Source of the DNA: Reticulitermes lucifugus
Lineage: Eukaryota > Arthropoda > Insecta > Blattodea > Rhinotermitidae
DNA: 21,561 nt
Reading direction: 5' to 3'
Assembly (NCBI GenBank): GCA_026260175.1
Contig: JAKCWW010001905.1
Span: 26,986-48,546 of the forward strand
This document shows positions 1-9,003 of the stretch, piece by piece; the stretch's first letter is position 1; each line of letters begins with the position of its first letter. The notes under the pieces are model-generated. The model searched no databases. It saw nothing but the letters and a program-made list of their open reading frames with translations, and was not told the origin of the DNA. The translations under genes were made by a program, and so were the position numbers.

Positions 1-189
1 TTAAAATAGTACTAAAATAGCTTGTTAAAATTGATAGTAAGATAGTATTAAATTACATTTGCGATAAAAGTCGTAATTATTGGCAGTGTGGTCCGGTATG
101 TTGTTCCTTGTCGGATATCTGTAGTGTTGCTGTGTGGAAGCACCTTCTCCCTTCGTGTCAGCGTGGCTTCTATGTACAAACCAAAATGA
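1..189. other. Flank of retroelement end, no gene
   Basis: This stretch leads into the hammerhead-like motif at 190-233 and is probably the upstream part of the same retroelement terminus. An open frame on the minus strand crosses the whole motif, but it has no recognisable domain and I do not treat it as a gene. The upstream boundary of the element cannot be seen. Confidence 0.3.
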
Positions 190-233
190 CCCCCTGAAGA
201 TGGCAATATAGATTGCCGAAATACGTATAGGGG
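190..233 (+). ncRNA. Hammerhead-like ribozyme motif, copy 1
   Basis: Seen: core CTGAAGA at 194-200, one unpaired T at 201, stem II with six perfect pairs (202-207 with 212-217, loop ATAG), then GAAA at 218-221. A short palindromic stem III (221-223 with 226-228) follows, with A229 in the cleavage-site position. Stem I is four G-C pairs, 190-193 with 230-233. This is the type I hammerhead order, which is known from Penelope-like retroelements. Odd: the canonical core abuts stem II directly, and the extra T is shared by the other good copies here, so activity is uncertain. A TGCATTTGTTGGT tail lies at 274-286, also found after two other copies. Inference: the end of a decayed retroelement. Confidence 0.55.
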
Positions 234-300
234 AAATCCTTTAATAAAGTAATTAGTGAAATAATTATCTTTGTGCATTTGTTGGTGAATGATAAACACT
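234..300 (+). repeat. Retroelement tail shared by three hammerhead-like copies
   Basis: Downstream of the copy 1 motif come an AATAAA (243-248) and the 13-mer TGCATTTGTTGGT at 274-286. The same order (AATAAA-like stretch, then this 13-mer or a close variant) follows the copies at 1776-1815 and 7051-7093. This suggests a common 3' end of one retroelement lineage whose ribozyme stem II has diverged. The exact 3' boundary is not visible. Confidence 0.45.
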
Positions 301-1345
301 GAAATTAGAGTTTAGTTCGCGGACTAGCTTGTAAGATTCATGCATGCAGATGAACACAAAATCAAATTCTGGTAGTCATATCATTATAGTTTTCAGCTGT
401 AAACATGAGTCACATTATGTTTATTGTTATTGGAAACTCGTAGTAATTCCGTGCAGATTTTTTTAAGAAAAAAATTGTCAGGCGTACAAGCCTCAAAGTT
501 TCGCACCGTCGCTATGTTGGTAACAATTGAGGTCACGGATAAGCTGGTAAGCTATGTAACAACATTCATACGCAATGATTATGTACAGTCAATTCTGTAA
601 CAGATTTCACATGCCTAATTCTAAGGGCCCGTTCAATATCGCCATCAAACCTAAAATTAAAGAAAATTATTCTAAATTATACTAAAAACCACTCCAAAAA
701 TCGCATCTTGTTGCTGTACATAATTTCAGGTTTCTAGATTAAGTAGTGTTTTAATGTCGCTCTCGCCACACACGTCTGCCACGCCGACACTAGTACGTAT
801 TTGTAGGGAAGCTTTAGTGACTGACATTCATAAAAAGTTTCGTGAAAATCTGTCACTGGTTCAGACCTTTAAATGGGTATGTGCACATAGAGCGAACAGC
901 GGCAAATTCTCCGGTATAGCCAGCATAGCGCCACTATACGCTATACCACTGAAACGGGGGAAATTATTTCCTTTCTGTATTAAAAAAAGAGAGAATGTTA
1001 TAAACATTTTTTCGAAAATTATTACTTTGCGTTATATATAATCTGTATACTGCATTCGCTAAAAGCGTATGGATGCAAAATATTCGCTGCTATTAATCTG
1101 GCCTCTTGAAGAGTGTGTGAGAGAGACTCAAAGAGAGAAGGCAATGTGCAGTCTTGTCCAAAGAGCCCATTTAAATGTAAGTAAAGCGACAATAATAACA
1201 GCTTTACTTCTTGAGGCTTGTGAAACAAGCGAGAGACAGAGAACAGTACAGAGAAAGATACGGCTAGTCTAGCGGGAAGGTTGCCGCTTTACCGACAGAA
1301 AATAGCACGGCGCTGAATAGATTTTATTAGTTGCACACCTGTTTT
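301..1345. other. No recognisable gene; AT-rich
   Basis: Short open frames exist on both strands, for example 754-1041 (+) and the overlapping pair 1022-1228 (-) and 1069-1272 (+). None has a recognisable domain, a start context worth trusting, or codon use that sets it apart. I see no RNA gene or clear mobile element, and the stretch is probably intergenic. Confidence 0.4.
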
Positions 1346-1565
1346 TTGATTGAAGAAGCAGGTTTTCTGTGTTGTTGCGCCGTGTAGTTGGGTAATTGCT
1401 TCCCGACGTTTCGAAAGAACGTATCGCCTTCATGTTCAGGATTGTGAGTCCTTGAATTGGCTCATAAACCTGAAGATGATGGCGGTACGTTTCTTCGAAA
1501 CGCCGGGAACATATTACCCAACTACACAGCCAACAACCCATAATACCCGGTTCCTCAACAATCAA
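1346..1565. mobile_element. Foldback element with ~95-bp inverted arms
   Basis: Seen: the left arm (1346-1440) and right arm (1469-1565) are imperfect reverse complements separated by a 28-bp spacer. Both arms contain GTGTAGTTGGGTAAT (right arm as its complement), then a CCCGACGTTTCGAA-like block, then a TTCAGG-like inner end. Read outward from the spacer, each arm resembles the CTGAAGATG...GAAACG motif of the hammerhead-like elements, so the two remnants sit back to back. Open frames crossing the element on each strand encode similar peptides (CSWVI..RRFE..YR) only because the arms are inverted copies. It could be a foldback MITE or two retroelement ends joined head to head. No target-site duplication was identified. 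Confidence 0.6.
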
Positions 1566-1757
1566 GCGGTGGAAACCTCAGATCACCATTTTAGTATTGT
1601 TAAGAATATACTTATATCTGATTATTTTATTTTCTTCATTTAGTGTGTTTTGTTGATGCACGATTGATTTTCTACGAAAAAATGAAACAATAAAAGTTTT
1701 CATATGTGGATGTCAATATCCATAAATATGTAACAGTATCAATATTTTTAACAATAT

Positions 1758-1817
1758 GTTTTGGTCCGATCTCAGCCCTGAGGATGGTCTGAGATCGGAC
1801 CGAAACAAATGTAGGGG
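1758..1817 (+). ncRNA. Hammerhead-like motif, copy 2, inside an 18-bp inverted repeat
   Basis: Seen: core CTGAGGA at 1778-1784, unpaired T1785, stem II GGTC with GACC (1786-1789 with 1798-1801), GAAA at 1802-1805, stem III A-T and C-G around an AAAT loop, and A1813 at the cleavage position. Stem I is weak, with two pairs (1776-1777 with 1814-1815). Positions 1758-1775 are the reverse complement of 1789-1806 with one mismatch. The 3' half of stem II plus GAAAC therefore has an inverted duplicate just upstream, which would compete with the ribozyme fold. The tail TGCATTTGGTTGTT at 1855-1868 matches that of copies 1 and 5 closely. Confidence 0.45.
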
Positions 1818-2018
1818 AAAGTAATAAAACTATAAAACAGTTTTAAATAAAATGTGCATTTGGTTGTTAAAAATACTGAATAAAATGCACGGTGAATGCA
1901 AGATAAAGTATGTAACAGTATCATTTCAAATGACCAAATTTTTCAGGTTAGAATTTTAGATCTGATTTCTCTCTTTCACAGGTAATGGTTGTGTGTGATC
2001 ACGTTTACATTTTCGTTT

Positions 2019-2068
2019 ATTATTATTATAATAATTATTATTATATACATTATTATCATTATCACCAT
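2019..2068. repeat. Imperfect TAT/ATT microsatellite
   Basis: A run of TAT, AAT and ATT triplets ending in ATTATCATTATCACC. It lies inside an open frame (1985-2407, +) whose N-terminal tyrosine and histidine runs are simply this repeat translated, so I do not call that frame a gene. Confidence 0.7.
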
Positions 2069-2251
2069 CTTTATACAAGGTATTTCCAAGTATATCAGCA
2101 ACAAACTGTCTCTCTAGGGTACATAACATTACACCTCTTCTGTGTAAATGAATGTTTCAGTCAGTCAATACAACATACAACAATATATATAAGGCTACAA
2201 TATGTCTTTCCTAATAGTACAGTCACACACAACACCACAATACAATCAATC

Positions 2252-2292
2252 AGGCAACAAGTTTCAGCTTATTCCAAGCCATCATCAGGCCT
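2252..2292 (-). ncRNA. Hammerhead-like motif, copy 3 (minus strand)
   Basis: Seen on the minus strand: stem I strand AGGC (2292-2289), core CTGATGA (2288-2282), one unpaired T, and stem II GGCTT with AAGCT (five pairs including one G-T). Then GAAAC (2265-2261), a two-pair stem III with a TT loop, cleavage triplet GTT, and the complementary stem I strand GCCT (2255-2252). Stem I is four perfect Watson-Crick pairs, and all invariant core bases are present apart from the shared extra T. It lacks the TGCATTTGTTGGT tail, so it probably belongs to a different subfamily. Confidence 0.55.
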
Positions 2293-2299
2293 TAACTCT

Positions 2300-2988
2300 T
2301 CACGAACTATCAATAAAACTTTGACTGCAACAAGGCATGAGATCTCATCCTTTGACAAAAATCACCATAAAATATTAATAAAAGTACAGTACACTGATGT
2401 ATTTTGAGGGATTTCTAGTAATAAATCTCCTTCGCATTGATGGTTTTTACAACAGTGATATCTGTGAATTAAAAAACACTTTGTATGTATAGTAGAAAGA
2501 CTCGCTTATTTTACGTGCGTGGTACTGGAAAAGGTCAATGTTATGATAACACTGCATGTTAAAGCTATTGTGTACTTTGTCAAGCACAGCTGCCTACTGC
2601 CTTTTTTTAAGTTTTTCTAACTTTTTTATTCAATGTCTTATATTTCTTATCAATTTCGGTGTTTATTTTATCGTTCATGGGGTGTTCAATGTAATGCAAA
2701 CTATTACCCAAAATATCAGCTAATTCAGGGTAAGAGTAATACAATTGTTAGTTCAGGTTTTGTTTTTTGATATAGAGTAATTTGATTTCGTCTTTTAATG
2801 TGAGAAATTGTGCTTTTTTGCAAGTAAACTTTGATGCTGTTGAGGTGTTAGCGATCTTACTTTTGGCAACATTTGGGACTATTTGATGATGTAAACACTC
2901 CTGGCTACAGTATATATATATATTGGCATTGCAGTTTTTTCTTCAGGTTCTTAAATCGATGGATATGAACTTGACTAGCAGCTACAAT
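2300..2988. other. No gene seen
   Basis: AT-rich sequence with T-rich runs around 2600-2640 and a short TATATA run near 2910-2922. No coding frame, RNA gene or clear repeat was recognised. Confidence 0.4.
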
Positions 2989-3048
2989 CTTAAGGTGATT
3001 CATCCCTGTTATGTTATTAATAACACAACGGGGATGAATCACCTTAAG
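2989..3048. repeat. 60-bp hairpin with perfect 18-bp arms
   Basis: CTTAAGGTGATTCATCCC at 2989-3006 is exactly reverse-complementary to 3031-3048. The inner 24 bases (TGTTATGTTATTA...) are also nearly self-complementary, so almost all 60 bases can pair. The right arm is followed within 10 bases by the cleavage end of a minus-strand hammerhead-like remnant. Inference: the arm is the downstream flank of that retroelement, inverted and duplicated. Confidence 0.75.
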
Positions 3049-3056
3049 AATAAAGC

Positions 3057-3130
3057 TACATGTTTCGGCTAAAAATGATTAATATCAGGGCCTGATGATG
3101 GCTAATTCCTCAATGATTAAGCCCACTTAT
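3057..3130. repeat. Back-to-back decayed hammerhead-like remnants
   Basis: The minus strand reads CTGATAT (3088-3082) and then AGCCGAAACATGTA (down to 3057): a damaged core but an intact GAAAC-ATGTA end. The plus strand reads CTGATGATGGCTAAT from 3092 and pairs with ATTAAGCC further on, but the expected GAAAC is replaced by CACTT. The two cores abut as ...CAGGGCCTGAT..., so the halves point outward, as in the foldback at 1346-1565. Confidence 0.45.
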
Positions 3131-3189
3131 CTGATGAAGAGGCTGATAACCCCTAATCATGCCATTTTACCATGTTTCCGGCTTTATAC

Positions 3190-3290
3190 ACTCATTTCAA
3201 TATTCCCTGATGCAACCCCCCAGCAGATACTTGGTTCAAAGCCTGTACTCTGGGAGCTTGAAAACACTGGGCACAGCCTGAGACAACCCC

Positions 3291-3323
<33 letters not shown>
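3190..3323 (+). repeat. (TAA)11 run, possible retroposon 3' tail
   Basis: TAA is repeated eleven times at 3291-3323 without interruption. The preceding ~100 bases (CAGCAGATACTTGG..., ...GAGACAACCCC) are not AT-rich and look like a separate unit that ends in the microsatellite. Non-LTR retroposons of the CR1/L2/RTE type often end in short tandem repeats, which would fit, but I cannot identify the family. The isoleucine and leucine runs in overlapping frames come from this repeat. Confidence 0.45.
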
Positions 3324-3324
<1 letters not shown>

Positions 3325-4679
3325 GTTACCTTGGACAATGCTAGATCGTTGACTCTTAATTTCTTTGAGGGGGGCAGGAGGGGGAGGGGTAAAAGCAGGC
3401 ATTCTGTGCCCCATCACTGGACAGGACCTCTGGATCAGAATCTGCAACTGCATGTTAATCTCACAAGCCTACTTACTTCCTCTAAGGAAGGCAAATAGGC
3501 TAAAATATCTGTATTTGGAGCACCCTAAAATAAACAGTTCAAATTGTGACTTCTCCTGCCCCTGTGTCTAGTTAAGCCCTGGAATGTTAAAAGCATGGAC
3601 CTGTCCTGTTTCGGCACTGTTACTGTCATTGTGTCTGTGCATTTATTAAAACTGTTGCTGCCTTGACATATTCCAAACACATATTATAATAGTTATATAC
3701 TGCTTTTTCCCTTTTCTGGAATTGTCATTTGCATTTGTCTGATATAGTCCTGTCACTCCTGTCATATACTAGGCTGCCACAGAAAATGTTGCTAATCCTG
3801 TACAATAACAAATGTGTAATACAGAAGGAGTTCCAAAGGAAAGTTCGTAAAAACATAGGTCTACTTGTTAAATATAATTTATGTCCAAGCATATTTTTCA
3901 GTTGAGTGGATTGTCTTTGAAAGTGGGAAGTCCTGAGATAAAGCTACAACTGACCCAACTCATATTCCTGTTTATACTAGAAACACAGACAACATGGCAG
4001 ACAGAAGGAAAGAGGCAGGGAAAGGAATATGTTAATATGATACACCACTTTGACTTGAGGTGACAAAGGGCTTGACAGTCATTCATAGAACAATTTTGTC
4101 CTCCTTCTGATGAGTATTATCACAAGTTTCTATACGGGGGGGCTCGACAGGTAAAAATATCAATCAGCATTTAATTATTACGATTTAGTTATCACACAAA
4201 CTAAAAGGCCACCACTACTGATGTGTATATAATATATAATAATGTGGTAGGAGAATAATGTTTTAATATTTTAAATTATTCAGTTCTAATAAATATCAGT
4301 TTTTGGCTCTGTTTGAGCTGTAACTCTTCATCTATGACACATCAAGCCATTTTAAGTATGGCTGAATCTATTTATAGTTTACATGGTCAACAGTGTTCAG
4401 TCATATGCAATTAACTAACAACCATCTTTACTCACTACTCCTAAAAATGAATGAAGGCTGATGACTCTTCAGTAGATGCTGAAGCATTAGTTTGAAGGTC
4501 CATGGAATGATGAACACAAATTACAATACATACTGTGATGCACGTTCATGAAAAATGCGTCCCTGCTGAGGTCTCTGAGTTTACTAACAGCTGACTTAAG
4601 AAGTTACTGGGTGAAGTCCAACAAATAAGTGTTGCTGGTTTCAGTGTTCTGAAATATTTTAAAGCTTCCTGCATCACAC
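3324..4679. other. No recognisable gene
   Basis: Short frames at 3365-3571, 3881-4063 and 3898-4086 show no domain. A G-run (GGGGGGG) lies near 4136-4142. At 4458-4497 the plus strand has CTGATGA followed by a perfect 6-bp stem CTTCAG/CTGAAG but no GAAA, so it is at best a very decayed hammerhead relative. Confidence 0.4.
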
Positions 4680-4860
4680 TCATACACTTACAATGGGTAC
4701 CACGTCTCTTTCCCAGGGGTAAAGCGGCTGGGGCGTGGCACTGACCACCCACCCCCATCTAGCACTGAGGTTAAAGAAAGAGTAGAGCTGTACCTCTACT
4801 CCCCCTATGGGCTTTCATAACCTCTTCTAGGGTGAACTTTACCTTTACCTTTTACACTGC
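4680..4860 (-). repeat. SINE-like dispersed repeat, minus copy
   Basis: Read on the minus strand it begins with GTAAAAGGTAAAGGTAAAG, runs through GAAAGCCCATAGGGGGAGTA, AACCTCAGTGCTAGATGGGG and a GTGGTCAGTGCCACGCCCC block, then CTGGGAAAGAGACGTGGTAC. The same order (AAGGCATATGGGGGAGTA, AACCTC, GGCACT, GTGGTC) recurs at 5793-5900 and, more decayed, at 19258-19530. This makes it a dispersed family in this genome, of a type common in insect assemblies. The open frame on the minus strand here is not a gene. Confidence 0.6.
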
Positions 4861-5790
4861 AAGGGAACTGCCGGTGCTGAATTTCATTAGGTGTACTTAT
4901 CAGTCTAAAAACTGGGAGGCCTACCTTGATAATCTACAAACTTATCCCACAGTGAACTGTATTTAGCATTTTCTTCTTCTGCTTCCTTAGTTTTCTTACA
5001 CGTGGTCTCCAGCACACCTTATGTAACTCATAGCCATGTTTAACATATCCATCAGAATTGAATTTAGATGGAGGAGATGTTCGTGAAGTCTATACATCCA
5101 ATAAATTAACCAGAACATACTCATCAGATATTTGAGCAAACACTGGAAACAGTACAGCAATACATCACATTTTTATGACTCCAAGAACATCTACAATTCA
5201 GTACTAGGGAAGTATAATAAAAATTGCCACTGAATCCGGTTCCTATTAAAAATTGTTTACTAATTAAAATGTTATTTAATGCCTACAGTAAAGTCCATCC
5301 CAGTAGTGTTTTGTCTGATCAATTCCTATTCAGAATGGTCTGAAACAAGGAGATGCTTATTGTTGTAGCTTCTCGATTTTGGCTTAGAATATGCTGTTAG
5401 GCAGTTGCTAAAAGAAAAAGTGGGACTGAAACTGAATGGGACATATTAGCTTCTGGTCTGTGCTGATGTTCATTTATCAGGCAAAGAACATAAATATTAT
5501 AATAAGAAACACACAAGCTCTATTAGACCCTAGTACAGAAGTTGATCTGAACGTTAAAACAGAGGAAACTAACAATATGTACATGTTTCACCACCAGAAT
5601 GCAGGACAAATTCATAACACAAATACAACTAATAAATCATTAAAAAATGGGGGGACAGTCCAAGTACTTGGGAGTGATGTTTGTTATGTGTCTATCTGGC
5701 TTAGGAGGACAACGCATGTAATTCCAGCCCATGCAACTAAAATGTAAATATCTGGTACGTAAAGGCAAGAAAAAGTGAAGTTGTCCCTCT
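4861..5790. other. No recognisable gene
   Basis: AT-rich sequence. The open frame at 5436-5747 (+) has 103 codons without any recognisable domain. I see no RNA gene or repeat boundary here. Confidence 0.4.
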
Positions 5791-5792
5791 CT

Positions 5793-5900
5793 ACGCCATG
5801 AAGGCATATAGGGAGAATAGAGGTATAGCTCCACTCATTCTCAACCTCGGCACTGGATGCAAGTGAGTGGTCAACTGCACGCCCTGGCTATGTCCTGTTA
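5793..5900 (+). repeat. SINE-like dispersed repeat, plus copy
   Basis: CATGAAGGCATATAGGGAGA, then AGAGGTATAGCTCCACTCAT, AACCTCGGCACTGGATG, GTGGTCAACTGCACGCCC. It aligns block by block with the minus copy at 4680-4860. It lacks the GGTAAAGGTAAAG head and the distal half, so it is a fragment. Confidence 0.55.
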
Positions 5901-5979
5901 AGTAGAAGGCTGTGTGGGCTCCAGAGCCAGTCTGGACATTTTGGAACAGAGAAAAATCTCTTGTCTCTGTCCATATTGT

Positions 5980-6018
5980 GGCTACATGTTTCAACCACTA
6001 TGTGGTCATCCTCAGGCC
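5980..6018 (-). ncRNA. Hammerhead-like motif, copy 4 (minus strand)
   Basis: Minus strand: core CTGAGGA (6015-6009), unpaired T, and stem II GACCAC with GTGGTT (five Watson-Crick pairs plus one G-T). Then GAAAC, stem III A-T and C-G with an AT loop, and cleavage triplet GTA (5985-5983). Stem I is GGC (6018-6016) with GCC (5982-5980), three pairs. GAAACATGTA is identical to copy 5, while stem II is unrelated in sequence but still paired, which is what selection on structure would leave. Confidence 0.5.
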
Positions 6019-6019
6019 G

Positions 6020-6780
6020 TTTAAATATATAAAAACCAAAATTACAATTGCAACATCAGTTATGGGGGTAAGGTTGAGATCTCCATCTTTGGTGTTAAAA
6101 AATGCATGCCAATAAAAGTTTTTAAAAACAAATATATAGCATTTAGTACTAAATATTGTCAGCATTGCTGCTTGTTGTCTTCATAAAATGTGGCATCTTT
6201 TTGATATGATGTGTAATGGTATGTGGAATGTATCCATTGATATGTTGGCATAAAACGTATTATTTACATTGCCTTATTGTTCTGCAGCTGTTTTTTTGGT
6301 GTGTGCATGCTTGTTGTCAGCTGCATATCTATATAATATAATAGAATTAGTTGTGTTGATGGTAATTAATAACTACTCTGTAATTTATGCAACTCAACGG
6401 GATGTTCAAGATAAAAAATTGTAATTAGTTTACAATCAAATACAATGCATCTTATTTTTCTGCAAAAAGAAGCACTGACAATGGAGAAGTGAAGCATCAG
6501 GTAACAGAAGTCACTGGTCCAGCATCACATTATCATTAGGTCGTTCCGTTTAACAACTGCTAAAACGTGTGTTCAGTTTATATGTAAGTGTAATAAGGCC
6601 TTACCAGATCCAAAGGGGTGAGAGTTCACATGTTCCTTCTTTTGACACTACATAACCTCAAAGCAGATAATGCTTGAATTCCAATAATTTTAAATGTGGC
6701 ATCAGTACGATCCTTGCAGTCCTTTGAAACAAGAAAATGGTAAACAGACTACAGTGACAGCCACACCAACAAGACACCAA
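6020..6780. other. No recognisable gene
   Basis: AT-rich sequence with no credible coding frame, RNA gene or repeat boundary. Confidence 0.4.
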
Positions 6781-7050
6781 TAACGAAAACAGGGCATGGA
6801 CAACAATATTTTTATACAAACCAATAGCCAGCAAGTTTTAATAATTTTTAACAACTTTTAACGACATTGTATTATCAACTTTTACGTTTTTAACCCAAGA
6901 TGAAACCAACCTATGCCAAACATTTAAAAGATAAGGTTGTATAAACGGAAACAGTGTGTTATCACCCGTTAACAGAAAATTGACATATATTGTGGTGTAT
7001 AAGTGGTGATACAAAATGGAACAGTGAATGTTAAAGTGAACGTGACCTTG
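6781..7050 (+). mobile_element. Probable upstream part of a decayed retroelement end
   Basis: The sequence leads directly into the intact-looking hammerhead-like motif at 7051-7093. The minus-strand open frame at 6838-7104 covers it and has no recognisable domain. No reverse transcriptase or endonuclease motif is visible, so assignment to the element rests only on adjacency. Confidence 0.25.
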
Positions 7051-7093
7051 AACTCCTGATGATGGCTCTGTTGCAGCCGAAACATGTAGGGTT
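7051..7093 (+). ncRNA. Hammerhead-like motif, copy 5 (best preserved)
   Basis: Seen: stem I strand AACTC (7051-7055), core CTGATGA (7056-7062), unpaired T7063, stem II GGCT with AGCC (7064-7067 with 7075-7078), GAAA (7079-7082), a two-pair stem III with an AT loop, and cleavage triplet GTA (7086-7088). The complementary stem I strand GGGTT follows (7089-7093), giving five pairs including one T-G. Every classical core position is present. The tail TGCATTTGTTGGT follows at 7118-7130, after AATAAA at 7111-7116. Known: Penelope-like retroelements carry type I hammerheads with tiny stem III. Inference: this is such an element's terminus. Confidence 0.6.
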
Positions 7094-7130
7094 AATGAAC
7101 ACACCTAAGAAATAAAGTGCATTTGTTGGT

Positions 7131-7859
7131 TTAATTGTTGAAGACTACATCAGTTGTAATTTAACAATAGTAAAACTTGAAGTTTATTCACTACACAGTG
7201 CTACATTTGCAACTACTAATACAAGAAAATTTTTGGTTTTACGTAAACATAACATTTTTCCCTTCCACTAAGATGGTACACAAAATCCGCAATTAATGAA
7301 ACAAGTAGTTTTAGATTGAACCTATAATATGAAACAGCTATTTGCATCACTGAAATTTAATCTCATTAATGACACATGATTTACATAAAAGGAAACTTGT
7401 TTAGGCCCCCACATGATGATTGATTTGTGTGGGAACAGCCCTAGTACATATAATACTATCCATCTAAAAATAAATTAAAGTAACAAAGAAGCCTGTCTCT
7501 TTAAGAATGCTCTGAAAATAATAAACTTCTTCTCTCATAAAAATATAGGTGTTTAACAGTGGCTTGCATAAAAACTGGAAAAAAGAGCAGTTGAAGGACA
7601 TGAATGAAAATGTCAAATCAAGAGTGCGACCACATACATTGGTACATGATCATCTATCACTTTAACAAGGTGTCATCATACTAAAGAACTTGTGTGATAA
7701 AATATGTCATTCAACTTAATGTAGTATGATTTATATTCATTTGTAACTTGAAGAGAACAACTACGCTTGGAAAACAGAAGAAGAAAAACAAAAACAAAGA
7801 ATAATTTTTTCCTCATAAACACCAGAAAGTATCTCACATGATAAACGAAGGTCCACAGC
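7131..7859. other. No recognisable gene
   Basis: AT-rich. The minus frame at 7676-7861 is a phenylalanine/valine-rich run over A-rich sequence and is not convincing as a gene. Confidence 0.4.
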
Positions 7860-7957
7860 ACTCTTCAATCGATTGGTAAACTGAATTATTATGAGGTAGT
7901 ATCAGTCACTCTTCAATTCACTAGTAAACTTAACATTTATGAGGTAGTATATATATC
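7860..7957 (+). repeat. Two-copy tandem repeat, ~48-bp unit
   Basis: ACTCTTCAAT...GTAAACT...TTATGAGGTAGTAT occurs at 7860-7907 and again at 7908-7957 with several differences. A further CACTCTTCAATAC fragment lies near 8011. It looks like an old local duplication. Confidence 0.5.
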
Positions 7958-8638
7958 ACTACTAACAAATCACTGTCATTTAACAGCTCTATGACAAATG
8001 TTTGATATGGCACTCTTCAATACCGTACCACACCGTACTTGTTTCTGATCCTGTAGGTCACTTAACATCAATTAATCTCCAAACCACCAAAAGGTGTTAT
8101 CACAGATCTAGAGGCACCAATTACCGGTGATTACAGAATAAAGTAGAGGCACCAAGTTGGGAGTCCCTGATTAACATTATTTGTTATGAAACTTAATCTC
8201 TAACTATAAATATATCTACAACCTGAGACAAAAGATTGTACTGTAGGGTGACATAACTGCAAGTTACTGCAAAAAGTTATGTGCAATTCCTGCTGGAAGC
8301 AGAACTCCGTTTACCGCTTAAGAACTCCGGGCTGTTGGACGTGCTGTCCTCTGTCACATAGCCATGGTCTGGTGATTCAGTCAGCTTCCTCTTTTTGTTG
8401 TTTGTGTTCAACATCTTGTCACATTTACTGTGGATAAAGAAAATTCCATCCGTTAATTTACGGTGCTTGCAGTCAAAATTAATTATATGTAGATGCCTTT
8501 TTTGTTTTAGGAAGAAAGGACATTGGGGAGGGGGACATGGATTGTATGCCATTTTTATAAAAATTAGAAAGAAATGTTTATAATACTGGAAAAGGCAATA
8601 CTGAGTTTTGCAAACTTCTCAGGCGGAAGCCATATTAG
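7958..8638. other. No recognisable gene
   Basis: Short overlapping frames at 8277-8552 (-) and 8395-8583 (+) have no domain. AGAGGCACCA occurs twice (near 8110 and 8144). Nothing else was recognised. Confidence 0.4.
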
Positions 8639-9003
8639 TACAGCAAAATTCTGTTAATCCGACTTTCACGGGACTGGACAGGTGCTGACTTAACGAATAT
8701 TCCAGATTATCTGGCAGTACCTATACTGACCTTTACAGGTAATTTTTTGTTATTGTTCCTATACTTGGACTGCACAACTAATCAGAGGAATATTTCATGT
8801 GGATATCTCGTTCATCTGCTGGTTCAGGGTCATAAGTGTTGTCTTCTGTGTTTACTGGAGTCTTCATAGCTGAAGAAGTTGGAGTAGGAGAAAAGGGGTC
8901 AGGAGATACCAAGACAATTAATGTATAGACACTCTTGGAGGCTTTTTTGAACATGAGATATGCACTCTTCTGGGATATTACGCAGTGTAGAGTGGTAATT
9001 CTG

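Noticed and set aside
1985..2407. 140-codon open frame as a gene
   Set aside because: Its N-terminus is a translated microsatellite and it runs antisense over a hammerhead-like motif. No domain.
4458..4500. CTGATGA followed by a perfect 6-bp stem, another possible hammerhead
   Set aside because: No GAAA follows the stem (CATTAG instead) and no stem I pairing was found.
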